A DNA stretch of 64,000 nucleotides from Roridomyces roridus (lineage: Eukaryota > Basidiomycota > Agaricomycetes > Agaricales > Mycenaceae), in NCBI GenBank assembly GCA_029378245.1, contig JARKIF010000037.1, positions 434,001 through 498,000 on the forward strand, read 5' to 3'. Below the pieces are notes generated by a model. It was not told the origin of the DNA. It saw nothing but the letters and a program-made list of their open reading frames with translations, and made no database searches. Made by a program: the position numbers and the translations under genes. Each line of letters begins with the position of its first letter. Position 1 is the stretch's first letter. Positions 11,045 through 23,223 of this stretch are shown here, piece by piece.

Positions 11045-12424
11045 GCGCAGAAATTAAAGGACGGATTCACACTCAACCGGCAACGTGAACTCAGTACTCA
11101 GACTCGGATTAGACTCGGATCAAGCAAACAAGAGTTTCACCGCGTAGGCACCAGTGCTCGGCATTTGAGTCTGTCCATGGAAACGGATTGAATTCAGATA
11201 TGGTGACAAGACATGGTCCAATCCGACGACTCGGACTCGAAGCCCGCAGAGACTAGTCCGAGTTTTCTTTTCGAGGTCCAAAATAGCAGCGGAGAGGGCC
11301 AGAACGCCGGCTTGTTCATCGGAGTCCGAGATTTGCTACCCTGAGGTCGAGCTGCAGCCAGAAGTAGAGTCCGCGGAGGAAACGAGACATGGTGGTTCAG
11401 ACGAAAGAGTCATGACTCATCGGCGATCAAAATTGCCCGGATAGCCGACACAGCCTCGTTGTCTCTTGCCTCTTACTTCAATCTTGCTTCTTGAATCGTT
11501 GGACTGATACTCATTCTCGGACGCAAGCTGGACGGACGCAAAACTGAATGCGACAAGTATATTTTTCTTCTGGCGCTTTCCGGGGCATCAAGCACGGAAT
11601 CGACGAACACCAGCCGTGGACGGTTCTATATATCCCTCTAGGTGTCACGATAACTCTGCGAGGCTATCTCTCTCGGGACTCGGTCGCCGTTCATTTCAAA
11701 ACCGTGGCTATAGTTTCCTCGGGGCTTGCTTTCCTCACCTGAAGGCCTTTCGACATCCTCGACGCCGCCGCCGCTACATTGTGGTCTTACTCACATTCGG
11801 AATGCGCTCACGCAAAATTATCCCTTCCTGTGCGCTCTCAGACCCAAGCTGTCTTCCTTCAGATCGATGATTGTCTACGAAAGGTGAATCTCCCTCGGAT
11901 AGAACAGCTGCTTGCTCCTGAACTCCGCTGTCCTTGGCGTTCTTGTCTCTACTTCACACACTCTCTCGGACCTCTACTATGCATTCATCTCTGTTGTGAA
12001 TTTTATTTCGATACCGTGGACACTGTCTGGAGGTGCGTGCTGGGCTTGCATACATAGAACCGTCGACCGATACTCCAAGTTGTGGCCGGACTAATCTTGG
12101 CTTGAATTCGTGAGTAGCCTCCCCTCCTCGCTATATACTGAATCCGGCCGGATGCTCACACACATCTATATAGCTACGATGGCTGTCTCCAATGGCCACT
12201 GTTTACTTACTCGTTGCAATTTCATGAAACACTTGATTCCTGACTTCCTGAACGACGACGAAGATTTGTACAACCAGTCCGAACCAGAGTACACTTTCAG
12301 CTTTACAAGTCACTCGCTACATCCCAACTTCGTCAAAAAGTCCAACTCTTGTCAATGCGTCCAAGAATAAAGTATTAAGCCCGACATACTACCATCCCCC
12401 GCGGCGAGCAAAAGCAGGTTGAAC
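11045..12424. other. Intergenic stretch, nothing recognised
   Basis: This 1.4-kb stretch lies 3' of Rap1-type gene B. Short open frames on the plus strand (11548-12370) have no recognisable domain or exon chain. I see no repeat. Confidence 0.4.
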
Positions 12425-13911
12425 CTAATCGTCAGAATAAAGGTGATCAACAATTGTTGCCTCGGACGCGGCACCCAGTGGGAGCTGTGCAGATTCGTCG
12501 GCGGGGTAACCAAGCTGCATGGAATTCTCCTCCTCCTCCTTCTCCTCGTCTTCGGGCTCAGCCTGGGCAACCCACGGGGGAGTACCATAATCAAAATTCA
12601 ACACTGGCGCTCTCCGGGCCACGGTTGTTGTTTGAATAATTGGCAACGCGGCAGGAGAAAAGTGGGTAATTGGATGCAGCACTGGGCTGTCATCAGACGC
12701 GAGCTCGTCGTCTTGCGGACCCTCATCCTCATCGTCGACGTCGGAGTCCTCATCCGAATCCTCGACGTTCGATGTCTGCACAGGCACTGGTACTACTGCC
12801 TGCGTTCGAGTGGAGGGAGGAGATGGAGTTGACGAGGCGGGTGAGTAAGCTAGAAGGGAGAGAGATGCAGCTTCTGCATCCGCTTCAGAATCACTTGTAG
12901 GTGCGTCATTGCGCTCTTGTTCGATAGTGTAAGTGGTTGCGTTGGAATGCGAATCGGGAGACATGACACGTCTGCGTTTACGAGCATTGGGTGGAGTATC
13001 TTCCGCACGCCTCGACTTGCGCGATGAGAGTTGGGTTTTTGCAGAGGTTGTTAAAGGAGGGTATCGTAGCAGTGTGTGCGATGGGGTCTGCCCGTCGCCA
13101 TTATCTTCCGGCTGAATCTGGGCTCGGGTCGTGGATTTGGGTTTAGGTCTAACAGAATTTGTGTTGTTGGAGGAGGACGAGCGTGGGCGTTTGCGTGCAT
13201 GAGACTGCGATTGGGACGACTCTGGCTCGGGAATTGGGTTCGTCTCGTCGTCATTCAACGTCTCGTCCATTCCAGACGCGAGGCGAGCCACAACCTCTCG
13301 TAAATACACGTCCGTGAGATGCAAATCCCCCGTCAACTTCCACGTCTCATAAACGATTATTGCATCCAAGTCGTGGACGTCTGCGAGATGCTTGATTGCT
13401 TGGTTGAGTGAAAGGTACTGGTCCGTCTGAGACATTGGCGTGGTGGAGTGGGATATAAAATCCGCGAATGGGATGGGGAGATCAGGGAAAGATTGTGGTC
13501 TGGGAGAATTTCTGAGCGAGAGAAGACCGGTAGAGGTTGAAGGACGCACTCTGTCGCCGAGCGCGCAGCTTCACTGATTGACAGAGCACTATTCCTGCTA
13601 TCCTCCAGAGACTTGAGGTGCTCGGCGATTCTCGCATCGTAGGGCACTTTGTGGCGCCTGTATCTGTCTTTCCATGACTCTGCAGAGTGGCGGCCTGCCC
13701 AAGACTCCTGTAGATGGTAGAGATAAGGTCGATAGTTTGAGATCGCGCTGAAACGCACCGCTTGAAGCGCCCTGTAGGTACTCGACGCGCCTCGCTCAGA
13801 CGGCTCATGCTTTGCGAGAAACTCGATGAACTGCGTGTCTTCTGTCGGAGAGAACTTCTTGCGTCGTTTGCGCTCCGGAGCTTTGGAAGGCGCTTGGTCG
13901 GATTTGCCCAT
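12425..13911 (-). CDS. Rap1-type Myb domain protein, paralog B
   Basis: The frame starts at the ATG at 13911 with a basic N-terminus and a Rap1-type Myb domain ('KFSPTEDTQFIEFLAKHEP', then 'HSAESWKDRYRRHKVPYDARI'). The second half (frame open from about 13550 to the stop at 12425) has 'FPDLPIPFADF' and 'VYETWKLTGDLHLTDV' as in paralog A, then an acidic, Ser/Pro-rich tail. The halves are in different frames. Either a one-base frameshift lies near 13550 or a 62-nt intron (weak GTCTCT donor, GACAG acceptor) joins them. The intron removes the 'ATECV' stretch that aligns with paralog A. Rap1 proteins act at telomeres; a telomeric role here is inferred only. Confidence 0.62.
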
Positions 13912-14900
13912 GCGCGCAGGCCGAGGGTGGAGGAAGAGGGAGAGCTGGCAAGATGACGTTGATCGGAAGCGGCTTTGATTTTTGGTCTGCCTTTTCGGGA
14001 TACACCGTCCTTCGCTGCGTGACCAGTGCTATCACCTGACGTTCTGGCGTTCAGCTGAAGGAAATTGGGGTTCGGAGGGAATGTTATGGGCCTTGTGCAG
14101 TGGATCAAAGCAGTCGATTCAATTGCAGTTTCTGCCAGTACAATGTCGACGCACAAAGAACACTACTATGCCACACCAAACGTTCGGGTCCCTTTCGTTT
14201 CGGGTCCAAGATCTGACAGACGACGAAGTGTGAAGCGAGGGTCACAGTTAGCAAAGAAAAGAAGAAGCCACGCAGTGGAATCTTTCTCTGAGGAGTTTTG
14301 GAAGCGGGCTGGACGGTGCTGTTGCTTCCCGTGCAGATCGACGAAACACGGAGGAACAAGCGCGTTTGATGTGTTCTCGAAATCGACCTTGGAAAGAAGA
14401 GTGTTCAGAAGGACAACAAAAAGTATCGAGCACGATGGTCCAGGGTGGATGAATCCGATATTGTTGTCCTCTCTCTGGTGGGAGATGTTGAATATCGGGG
14501 TGCTCGGGATTCCAATTGGGGCGATATGTCGGCGAATCAGCTTAAGGGAGTGTTCTTTATGCAAAGCAGGGCCATGCGGAGAAACGTGCAGAGCAAGGGC
14601 AAGTATCGAGCAGTATATTGGTTAGGGGCATGAGGTCGAGTCCAATATCCTGTCCCATCTTTCGGTGAAAGTACGTTGCAATTTGGAATGCTTGACGCGT
14701 CGATTCAGGGCTTCAGCTTGAGCGAGAGCCTCTTCATTGCCAAGTCCAGCTATGCAGTATTGGAACACGACGGGGACTAAGAATAACTGGTGGCTTCGGA
14801 TATTTAGATGAACGGAGGATATGCCATGTGTGGAGGAAGCCCACGCCAAAAAAATCGCAATCGCAGTGGTTTCAAGAAAACAGAAACCGTTATTCGGACG
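13912..14900. other. Intergenic stretch, nothing recognised
   Basis: This stretch holds overlapping open frames of up to 186 codons on both strands. None has known motifs, a plausible composition or a related copy in the window. I do not call a gene. Confidence 0.35.
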
Positions 14901-16300
14901 CCATAGATTACATAAGTAGCAATGGAAGCGCAGCTTCTCGCCGTTGAATCTTGAGTTTGGATATTTCAAGGCAGCACGATGGCTCATAAATCCAGGAAGC
15001 AGCGTCGTGAAATCCAGAAAATACACAGCGAAGTGAATTGTTCAGCATCTCGATTCGCCCAGTGAAGGTCGTCGACCAGAAAGTTGTCGAAGAATCCACA
15101 GAAGCATTCAAGCATATGCAAAGCCCATAGAGGAGAGTAGTTGGCCAGGAACCACGAAAGTCAAAGTTGAAGATGGCCGTCGGGAGCAAGAGTCGGGATC
15201 ACCCATCACGCGGCGGGTGCAATCAGCTTGACTCGCGCCTCCACCACGTCTTCCACTCCACTGTCGACTAGGCCGATGAAGAGGACGAGCCAACTCATCT
15301 GCACGCTCTTCTTTCGAGCTCGATGACCGCCGCTGTCCTGGTGGACATGCCGATTCTTCCCACCCAACGTCGCATTGTGTCCAAACTCTCGACCCTCCTT
15401 CACCGCCGAATGGACGGAAACTCGAAACTAAACCCAGCTGCGGGTGGCCTTGCGAGACCAGCAGTGGACTTGCTTGCTTGGCTTGAATTGAGAAGATGAC
15501 GGTGCTTTGCTGCATTACGGATCGAGGTGCGTTATGGTACTTTCGTCTCCGATGCCGATACTGAAAACTCTCTTGTTCCTGTACGACTTCAGTCGCAGAC
15601 GACCCTTCGAACGTCTCCCTCTGTCTTTATCGCTACTCGGACGCTCACCGCCATCCACATCATCCGCTTCCAATACCCGTCGTCGTCCCATCCTCTCACC
15701 TCAGTCTCGCTCCTCCAGTATAAGTAGTGAGCCTACACGCAGCCTGATCCCATCCAAGGCTCTCACACTCTACGATGGAGAAACCTGCATTGCCAGCATG
15801 GCCTGGCCAGTCCTTGGGGTGTCTGCCGTCAATAACCTGCTTTGCCACGTCAACGCACTACGACTTATGTCGACGAGGCTTGAGTTGGTGGCATGACCTG
15901 TGGGATGGTGAATCATCGAGGTATGTATCTTCTCCGCTCTGCAGGTCTTTTTGACTGACAACGATTGCAGATTTGCATACGACCAAATTTTCTCTCATAT
16001 TCACCCGTCACTGGCCTCCCGTTGCGCAGCCGCGCTACCAATGCGACTGTCCTTAATCCCGTCTACCGCGTCCCTCTCGTCCCACCTTTTTCACCCCTTG
16101 ACGACAACTCAAGCAGGCGATGACGGGATTGGTACTCACGCAGCATAGGGCGGTGCTGACGCTCGACGGGCGGCGGTGTCGAGCCCAACGTCCTGTAGTC
16201 TCGCCACGTCCTCTGCGACGTGAGTCGACGGCGTGTCCTGGGTCGTCCGACTCCGACGGCATGGCTTTTGATGATTCGGAGCTCACATGGTATGTGTACC
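14900..16300 (+). pseudogene. Decayed unknown gene, left arm of inverted duplication
   Basis: This segment aligns, in reverse orientation, with 42000-43500. Shared protein-level blocks read on the plus strand include 'AGAISL...STT', 'RIEVR.GT..SD', 'TIHIIRFQY' and 'VYRV..V'. Shared DNA blocks include the 'gtcaaagttgaagatggccgtcgggagcaagagtcgggatcac' region near 15160. Stops and frameshifts interrupt every frame, so a broken gene is likely. I do not recognise the family. Downstream (16320-17000) a 221-codon open frame has no counterpart in the other arm and no domain. Confidence 0.45.
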
Positions 16301-16319
16301 TCTTCTACCTTCGTTAGCG

Positions 16320-17600
16320 CAGGCTGACCTGAATCGACTTGAGGATTCATCATCCTCTGCTTCGTTGCTTGACGCACTCGACCCCCGTGCCTGCTACGCG
16401 GCTGCTCCGAGACATCACTGTCGTGCATTCCGAGAGTCCCCGAATATGGGCCGCGCGTATCACTTTCGTTGTCGAGATGGTGACGAGAGGCTGCAAAGGG
16501 CTGTCATCTCACATCCCTCCTGCGCTTATATCCCCTCTCCTCCGTCCCCCAGTCCCGTTACTTGGGTCTCGTTCTGCTGGTATCAAGGGGATGGAGGAGG
16601 AGGAGGGGCTTTCCGACGAATCCACATTCTTTTCCATCCTAGCTCGCCCACACTCCCGGGAGCGTGTGACACGAGACGTACGCGCTCATCGCGTTCGGCG
16701 TTCAGCTCTGGACTTCTTGCGACTTGTTGATAAGCTGCACACTCTGCAGTCATCTCCTGGTCTTCCCCGGCGCGCTACGACGCTCCTCCAGCTCCCTGTC
16801 GCGACGCTCTGGGTCAAGTTGTACATACGCCTCGCCTCCATCTTCCCCTTTCCCGCTGCCTCCGGCCTTCCTTTACTTTCAAAGCCTTCCATGTCCACTT
16901 TGACTATGCAGACTCCATTCTCTCACCGATACCTCCGCTTGGAACCGCGTCTTGCGTGCAGGTATTGCCCTGCTCGAGTGGTGTACGGGTTCGTTGGCTC
17001 TTGACTGCTGCGAACGGTGCGAACGGTGGGAGGGGTGGATGTCAGTCGAGACGGCAGTATCGGGACGGTGGGGCTCTCTCTTTCTGCAGGCGCTAGCCGG
17101 CTCGTTTAGGAGAGTCACGCCGAGTCTCTCTGAGGCGGCAGTGCGAGTGGCGTGCCGACGAGGACGCGGGTGTGGGGTCGGATCAGTGCCGGCGGGTCAG
17201 TGGAGCGGTGAGAGGTGAGAGGAGAATATGTGGACAATCGTTGGGAAGGTATTGCATGTAGGCCTTGGTCACGCTTGTACGCATACTCAAAGAACGTATC
17301 ATTCTTGTTGACGAGCAATTCGATTCGGAGCTACTAGTGAGAGACAGTATTGTATAGTAGGTATAGACGCGGTAAAGGCAATTAAAGAATGTAAGTGTAG
17401 AGGTCCATGGATGCGAACGAATGGATATGAAAGAACAAGACGTGCCTTCGCTTCGCTCCGGCAGCATTCCATTAACACCGGGATTTGCTCTAAACTCCAC
17501 ACGACTTTTGAGCGGCCAGCACTTCGATTTCCGCTTTGGATGAGAAGGAATAGACATTTTGGCCAAGAACATCAACAACAGCCAATTCAAAGCCACGTAT
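16320..17600. other. Open frames of unknown status
   Basis: A plus-strand open frame (16339-17004) and a minus-strand one (17183-17596) lie here. Neither has a recognisable domain, exon partner or related copy, and composition does not favour coding. I see no repeat or RNA gene. Confidence 0.25.
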
Positions 17601-17602
17601 AA

Positions 17603-18152
17603 CTACATGGGACATCCAGATTCCACCCTTCCCCGGATTGAACATCTACGCTCAAATTCTTCTCCTGTTGCAAAGTTTTCAGAAAGGGAAAATGCAACTG
17701 AGCAAAACACATGAACGTACATCCACGTTTGACCCACCGCGTGGATCCCGCACGCAGTGGCGCTCTGCGCGTTACCTTGCATATCCTGTCGCACTCGCAC
17801 TGTGCCGTGGTTCTCGGGCACCACGATGGGAGTCGTTTGGTGAACGGTCAGTCGTCGAGAGTGGGAATCAGAGCAACCCAGGAGTTGTATGTAGTAGGAG
17901 GTCCAAGGGGGAACACACCGTGCGATTCGTGGTAGTACGTTGCTGAAGCGACAACAGGCGTCGGGGAGAGGCAACGAAGCTCGCGGCTTCGAGGTCGATG
18001 AGGTAAATTACGACGCTTGGCTTGAGAGGAGATGGCCAGTTGGTGAGTACACCAGAGACCAGGTCCGGGGTCAAAGAGGCTAAGTGACCATCTCGAGTCA
18101 GAGCGTGTGGCGTGGCGCACGACGCCCTGAGGTTTGAAAGCGACACGTCCAC
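17603..18152 (-). pseudogene. Unknown minus-strand gene fragment next to the solo LTR
   Basis: Minus-strand frames here give protein-like segments, such as 'ATYYHESHGVFPLGPPTTY' (about 17880-17940) and a hydrophobic 'PSVVIYLIDLEAASFV' in an overlapping frame. No single frame runs through. The solo LTR (18153-18959) abuts the fragment. I do not recognise the family. Confidence 0.25.
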
Positions 18153-18959
18153 TGTCATGAAACCAGCGCTTGCCGACTGATCCGCTGATGCGCCATCACC
18201 GCCATCACCGCCATCAGTTACGGATCAAGAGATCCGTTGTTATCAACAAACATACATTCGGTCTACGCATGACAGGTCTCTCGAGAGGGATGTCGCCCGC
18301 CCGAGTAAGGAGGACAACGCTGTCACTCGAACGATAGGACAACAGTACTTGTCCAGCGCGGGAAGGGTTGCTAGGACGGAATCCGACGCGCCGTGTTAGA
18401 ACCCGACGAGGGGTTCAAACACAGTCACACACGAACGATAGGACAACAGTACTTGTCCAGCGCGGGAAGGGTTGCTAGGACAGGACCTGACGCGCCGTGT
18501 TAGAACCCGACGAGGGGTTTAAACACAGTCACACAACATTCTCGGCATGATCCAGTGATCATGCCAAGGAGGGGTAACCTATAGGGTTACAGGGGACGCT
18601 CCACCTAACTCTATTAAGAGAGGAGCCGCGTAGGGGTAATTAAGGGTCAGGGACCGATCATACAGGAGAACGCTCCTGAGGGAATTAGTATTTATACTTG
18701 GGTAGAATCTCATGTACGGTAGATTCTACCTCGTCTAATCTCCAGCGCTACTTTGGCTTACGGGTTACGTTCTCTTCCCTCACGGACACAACCCGACTCG
18801 CCTATCCGCCGAGACTCAACTCGTCTCGTTGTGCTCGACTCGTCTCCTCTCGACGTTCTCGAGCTCGTCGACCTTCTCGTCGTACCCGGCCGCGTCACCC
18901 ACGCCGTTCCGCGTCTGATCCGATCACCCGGCAAGCCGGCCTAGACGCTGTCGTTGACA
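18153..18959 (+). mobile_element. Solo LTR, 807 bp, target duplication TCCAC
   Basis: The element starts TGTCATGAAACCAG and ends GCTGTCGTTGACA, the TG...CA ends of a retroviral-type LTR. It is flanked by the 5-bp duplication TCCAC (18148-18152 and 18960-18964). A related LTR lies in reverse at 50751-51679. No internal region, gag or pol is present, so it is a solo LTR left by LTR-LTR recombination. Inside are a 104-bp tandem duplication, several perfect hairpins and a TATA-like box ('tatttatactt', about 18690). The strand is assigned from the LTR's apparent transcription direction. Confidence 0.9.
18328..18535 (+). repeat. 104-bp tandem duplication inside the solo LTR
   Basis: Two nearly identical 104-bp units start at 18328 and 18432 with 'cgaacgataggacaacagta'. 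They differ at a few positions (for example 'gacggaatccgacg' against 'gacaggacctgacg'). The LTR at 50751-51679 has a more diverged pair of the same unit, so the duplication may be an enhancer-like part of the LTR family. Confidence 0.85.
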
Positions 18960-18964
18960 TCCAC

Positions 18965-19930
18965 TCGAGCCGGGTCAGTCTAGAGTCAAAGCGGTGAGAG
19001 AGCCACGCACCATCGTACCCCGTGTTCCCCGTGTCCCATCGAGTCTGCCGACACGTCGAGTGTTGCAGAAATGCGAAACTGAGCGGTTGATATCACAATT
19101 CACGAACAAACTCCGCCAGGGCGGCGTGGGAGGCAGGTTGAAGCAAAATGAGCACGCCGCCAATCATGCGCGGAGGGGCCGTTGGGGATGCGACGCCGAA
19201 AGCAGTATTTGGTGACCGGGGTCAATGTTCCACTTGAGCCAGGCCGGTGTGATTACCGAGGGACGCAGCTCAGTGACAGTAAGAAAGTGGGGATGCGGTG
19301 GCGGGATGAAAAGGAAGGAGGCGGCTTGAGGAGCTTGAGACAACGCTTGAAGAGTATCCCAAGATATCCCAGAGTGCGGCACAATTGATGAATAATCCGG
19401 ATTTTGAGCCCCAATGACGAAGAATAAATATTAAATAGCAAAGATTCAGTAGGAGGAGGGCTCAGGGAAGTGGGGGTGAGCAAGCCGACAGCCAGGGGTT
19501 CTCTATATATGCATGCCATGCCGGTGACGCGTCATCTTGCCGTCAATGGTCGCTCCACTGCTGTTCCGTGCGATAAGCTGCGATCTGCCAAGAAAGCTGT
19601 GGAAGGCTGTGGGCTTGGTGACAACGGTCGATGGGAATGAAAAGAAGCAACTCCAAAGCTGTAAGAAAGCTGTAGACACGCCCTTCCGAGAGCCAGATGA
19701 GCATAAAGAGAAAGCACATTCAATTGGGGATAGAAGCAAGTGAACTGACAGTTGTACAAACAAAAAGGAGCCATAATCTTAAAGAACGGATAATGTGGTT
19801 AGGAGATGGCCCCTCCGAGAAACGCGCGCCACTGTGCAAGCAGTCAGGCATAGAACATGTCGGGGTGGATGGTCCCGAGGTGAAGTCCTGCACTTTCAAC
19901 GCCGGGATTTGTCTGCACGTCATGTTAGCT
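18965..19930. other. Intergenic stretch
   Basis: No gene is recognised. A short 'atgccggtgacgcgtcatctt' block (about 19513-19540) resembles 'atgccggtgacacctcatctt' near 48873, which suggests a shared decayed repeat. Confidence 0.3.
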
Positions 19931-20981
19931 GGAGGTAATAGACGGAAGAACAAGTATGCACCTCCCTTACGAGGCGTCTTGGCGCTAATAGTGGAAGCCG
20001 AATTACTGCACTGCCGCCGCTTAGCAGCTCGCTCGTCCTCGAAGTCCTCGACCTCGGCGGCCTTCCTCTTGTTGGACTTCACCGCGACATCTGTGTAGAC
20101 CGTGAGTCAACAAGGGGAGGAGATTCAAAGGAAGGCCCGCGCTTAAAGTCGACGGTCTTGGCCGGTGCTGCCGAATCAAGCGTTAATGCCAACGAGCCGC
20201 GACAGACAGTCGGGAGAGCACTGACCTCTAACGGAGACAGGCTTGGTTGACTTCGGTTTTGTTGTCAAGACCTCCGCTGTAAAGTAAGGTATATCGAAGC
20301 CAGATAGAACTGAGGTTGGGACAATGCACGCCGACGCACAACCTCCACGACCTCCACAGCATCCGAATCATCGTCCTCAACTTGCTCCGCCCGTCCGAAG
20401 GTGTCTTCGAAATGGTGCTGGACCTGGAGGATACTCCCGTGTTTGGCGAGAGCCGTGCGGACAGCGGATGTATTGAGTTTATATTCGCGGGCTAGAGTTT
20501 GGACATCCAAATCGGGCTTGTAGTTGACGGCCTGGCGAATTCTTGGGATTCAATGAGACACGGCGATTGACAACGTACAGGAGGAGCAGACTTGACGCGG
20601 GATTTGACCGCAGGTTTGCGGGAAGGGGGCGGGGGCGCGTGGGCCTCGACCTCCTCGCCGTCCGAGTCGATCACGATAATGTCGTTGTCGTCAGGTTCGA
20701 TGGCGGGTAAAGCTTGTTGGCTAGAGCCAACGGTCAACGGGTGCGAAGATGGTAGAATGATGAGGACGCACGTTTTGGTGGACTTCGAAGTCGCCTGGGC
20801 GTCCTGCCGTGCCTTGAGAATGAGCACATCGCGGTCCCGCATGAAACCAACGCGTCGATACCAGCCTCCTGCATTATGCAGCCAACTCCACTCGGGACCC
20901 TGGATTAGGATGGTTGGCGCGGGATCAGGCTGAAGGGGACAAAGTACACACAACGGGGCCGAGTGGCAAGTACGTCTTCGG

Positions 20982-21188
20982 TGTCAGAAAATGCATGCCA
21001 GAGGTGGCTGCTAGAGCCAACGAGGCTCAGGATTGAGGAGACACTCGAGTGCGCAAATGGACAATAGTGCGACAGGGGACGTGGAAGTCAGGAAGATAGA
21101 AGGACTGATTCATATCATACGTAGGCTGTACATCAAGTATACGGATACATACAATACGAACCGATGCAAATAAACCCAGTTCCTGACA
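20982..21188 (-). repeat. 3' LTR (minus-strand orientation)
   Basis: 207 bp, TGTCAG...CTGACA, identical to 23224-23430 except G at 21071. It is called the 3' LTR because the polypurine-like tract (minus strand, 21189-21199) adjoins it. Confidence 0.9.
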
Positions 21189-23209
21189 CTCCCACCTTTG
21201 CGAGGGAAGAAAGAATAGGAATGTGGTAAAAACCGGAAATAGAAGAATATTCTCCCACCGAACCAGATAAGGGTGGGATCCCAAATTGTAACCCCAATGT
21301 GGTGCAAGTGTGAGAAGGAAGGAAAAAATCCTCCCACCGAACCCAACACAAAATATGTTGGTGGTGATCCGACGTCAAAGGGACCGGAACAAACACCGCA
21401 GTCTCCAACAGTGTCGAGCCAGTGTTCAACAAACACGATGTGCGGCAAGGAGGTGCCCAAGGCAATGCCAAAATAAAATCCAAAGGAAGACGCCGTCCGG
21501 GGAAAATGAGGATGGGATGGCGTGAAGAGAGAAATCAACAATGAGTGTGTGAGGGCTCCCACTGAGCGCAGGAAGCGAAGACGAGGGCAATGCGGCGGCC
21601 ATACCAAAAACAGCCAAATGCCCCGGCAAATCTGGTGAGAACAACCAGCAGCGGTCTCCAACCACTGGTGCTCAATGCACAGAAAAACTGGTGCACCGAA
21701 AACAAACCTGCAGTGCAGATGAGCTAGCACGTGTCTCCAAACACTAGCTGTCAGAACCATAGGTCCGAGATGGAGATGTCGGCGACGAGCGCAACCTTGG
21801 TGTGCGCTGATGTCGATCGGAATGTGAAGACCAGGGCTCTCGAACTGGTCTTGCCGAATTGGTCTTCCGCAAACATGCGGCAGAGTGGGGACCCCTGAAC
21901 CCCAAGGCTGATACAGCCCAAGAGGGATTTCCAGAGCACGACAGATGTCAATGCTCCCACCCAATCCAAGAGGTCAAAGCTGCGGAGGCGAAAATATCCC
22001 CGGGTAGAGTGGCAGGGGGTGTTGAGCCTGGAATATCCGTGGAGGACAGCAGCTGGATGGTGGTGGTAACAGTGAGCAGCGGGCAGGACACCCGGAAAGT
22101 CGTACAGGTGGTGAATCTGCATGCGCGCTTGGCGTGTGAAAATGCGGACCGTGCGGGCGCCCGGGATCATGACAATCCGGATGGATATCATGCGTATCCC
22201 ACGATGTCGAAAGGGGCAGTGGGACGACCAGCAGCGAGCCAGATGGCGGGCATGAATGTGCGCAAGGGAAGGCCACATGGATAGTGTTGCCGCGGTCCGG
22301 TCTTGTTCGGTTCGGGGCTAATTTTTTCGAACCCCGAACCGCACCGGCGGTTCGGTCCGCCCAAATTGCCAAACCCCGCACCGCACCTGGGGTTCGGTCC
22401 GCCAGAGGTTCGGTGCGGGGTTCAAACAGGTTCGTCGAGGTTCGAACCTCAATTTTTTTCCCTCGCCTGGAACTCATAGAAATTAACTACAGACCTCTGA
22501 TATGAACCCATGTTTAATATAATTTGAGTGGAGCGGTGGTGAGCTGCCATACACCAGCAGCTGTGCCATGTTGAAGCAACCCACCACGCACGATGGTGTC
22601 CGCGATAGCATACATATGGCCCGTGATGATGGACTCTCTTCCAGCCGGGTATAGATTTGATTTGAACCCACCCAAGGAGACAGCCCCTTTTGTTGCCGAC
22701 ATCAAGATGGTCACTCAGATAACGGTTTGCCGATGCCGCCGAGCCCACAATCAGAGATTTTGGTGCTGATCATCAATGTCAAGCAGCGGCTGATGGGGCC
22801 GATGATGCCGGGAATCATTGGTGACTACCACCCGAATGATCAAAACCTGGATTTTGATTGATTTTGGCCATCTGAAGAAGCCAATTCGGGGGAGGTTCGA
22901 ACAGGTTCGCACCGGTCCGCACCGGTGCAAAATTCTTCAGATGCTCTGAACCTTGAACCGCACCTCAGGTTCGGTGCGGTTCCACCGCCACCCGCCGGAC
23001 CGCACCTTGGGTCCGGTTCGGGGTTCGCACATGTTCGGATCGGTTCTGAACCGAACATCGGCATCACTACACATTGAGAATGAATGTGGTGAGCGCGGAT
23101 GGTGGAAATCGAGCCATCTCGCAATGAGCAAGAGGTGAGGTCGGATGGACGAAGGTAAGGATCGTAAAGGCAGATATGACTTGGCTGCGACGGATGTCGC
23201 TAGAGCTGT

Positions 23210-23223
23210 CGGGGCCCATAACC
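23210..23223 (-). other. Putative primer binding site (tRNA-iMet half molecule)
   Basis: The minus strand reads GGTTATGGGCCCCG directly after the 5' LTR. This is complementary to the CAU-anticodon region of initiator tRNA-Met, with a G-U tolerance. Such internal tRNA priming is known for copia-type elements. Confidence 0.7.

Noticed and set aside
14065..14625. 186-codon plus-strand frame
   Set aside because: No domain, no related copy, and it overlaps equally long frames on the other strand.
21110..21964. 284-codon minus-strand frame inside and across the LTR element
   Set aside because: It runs into the LTR and has no gag, pol or other retrotransposon motif; probably a chance frame.
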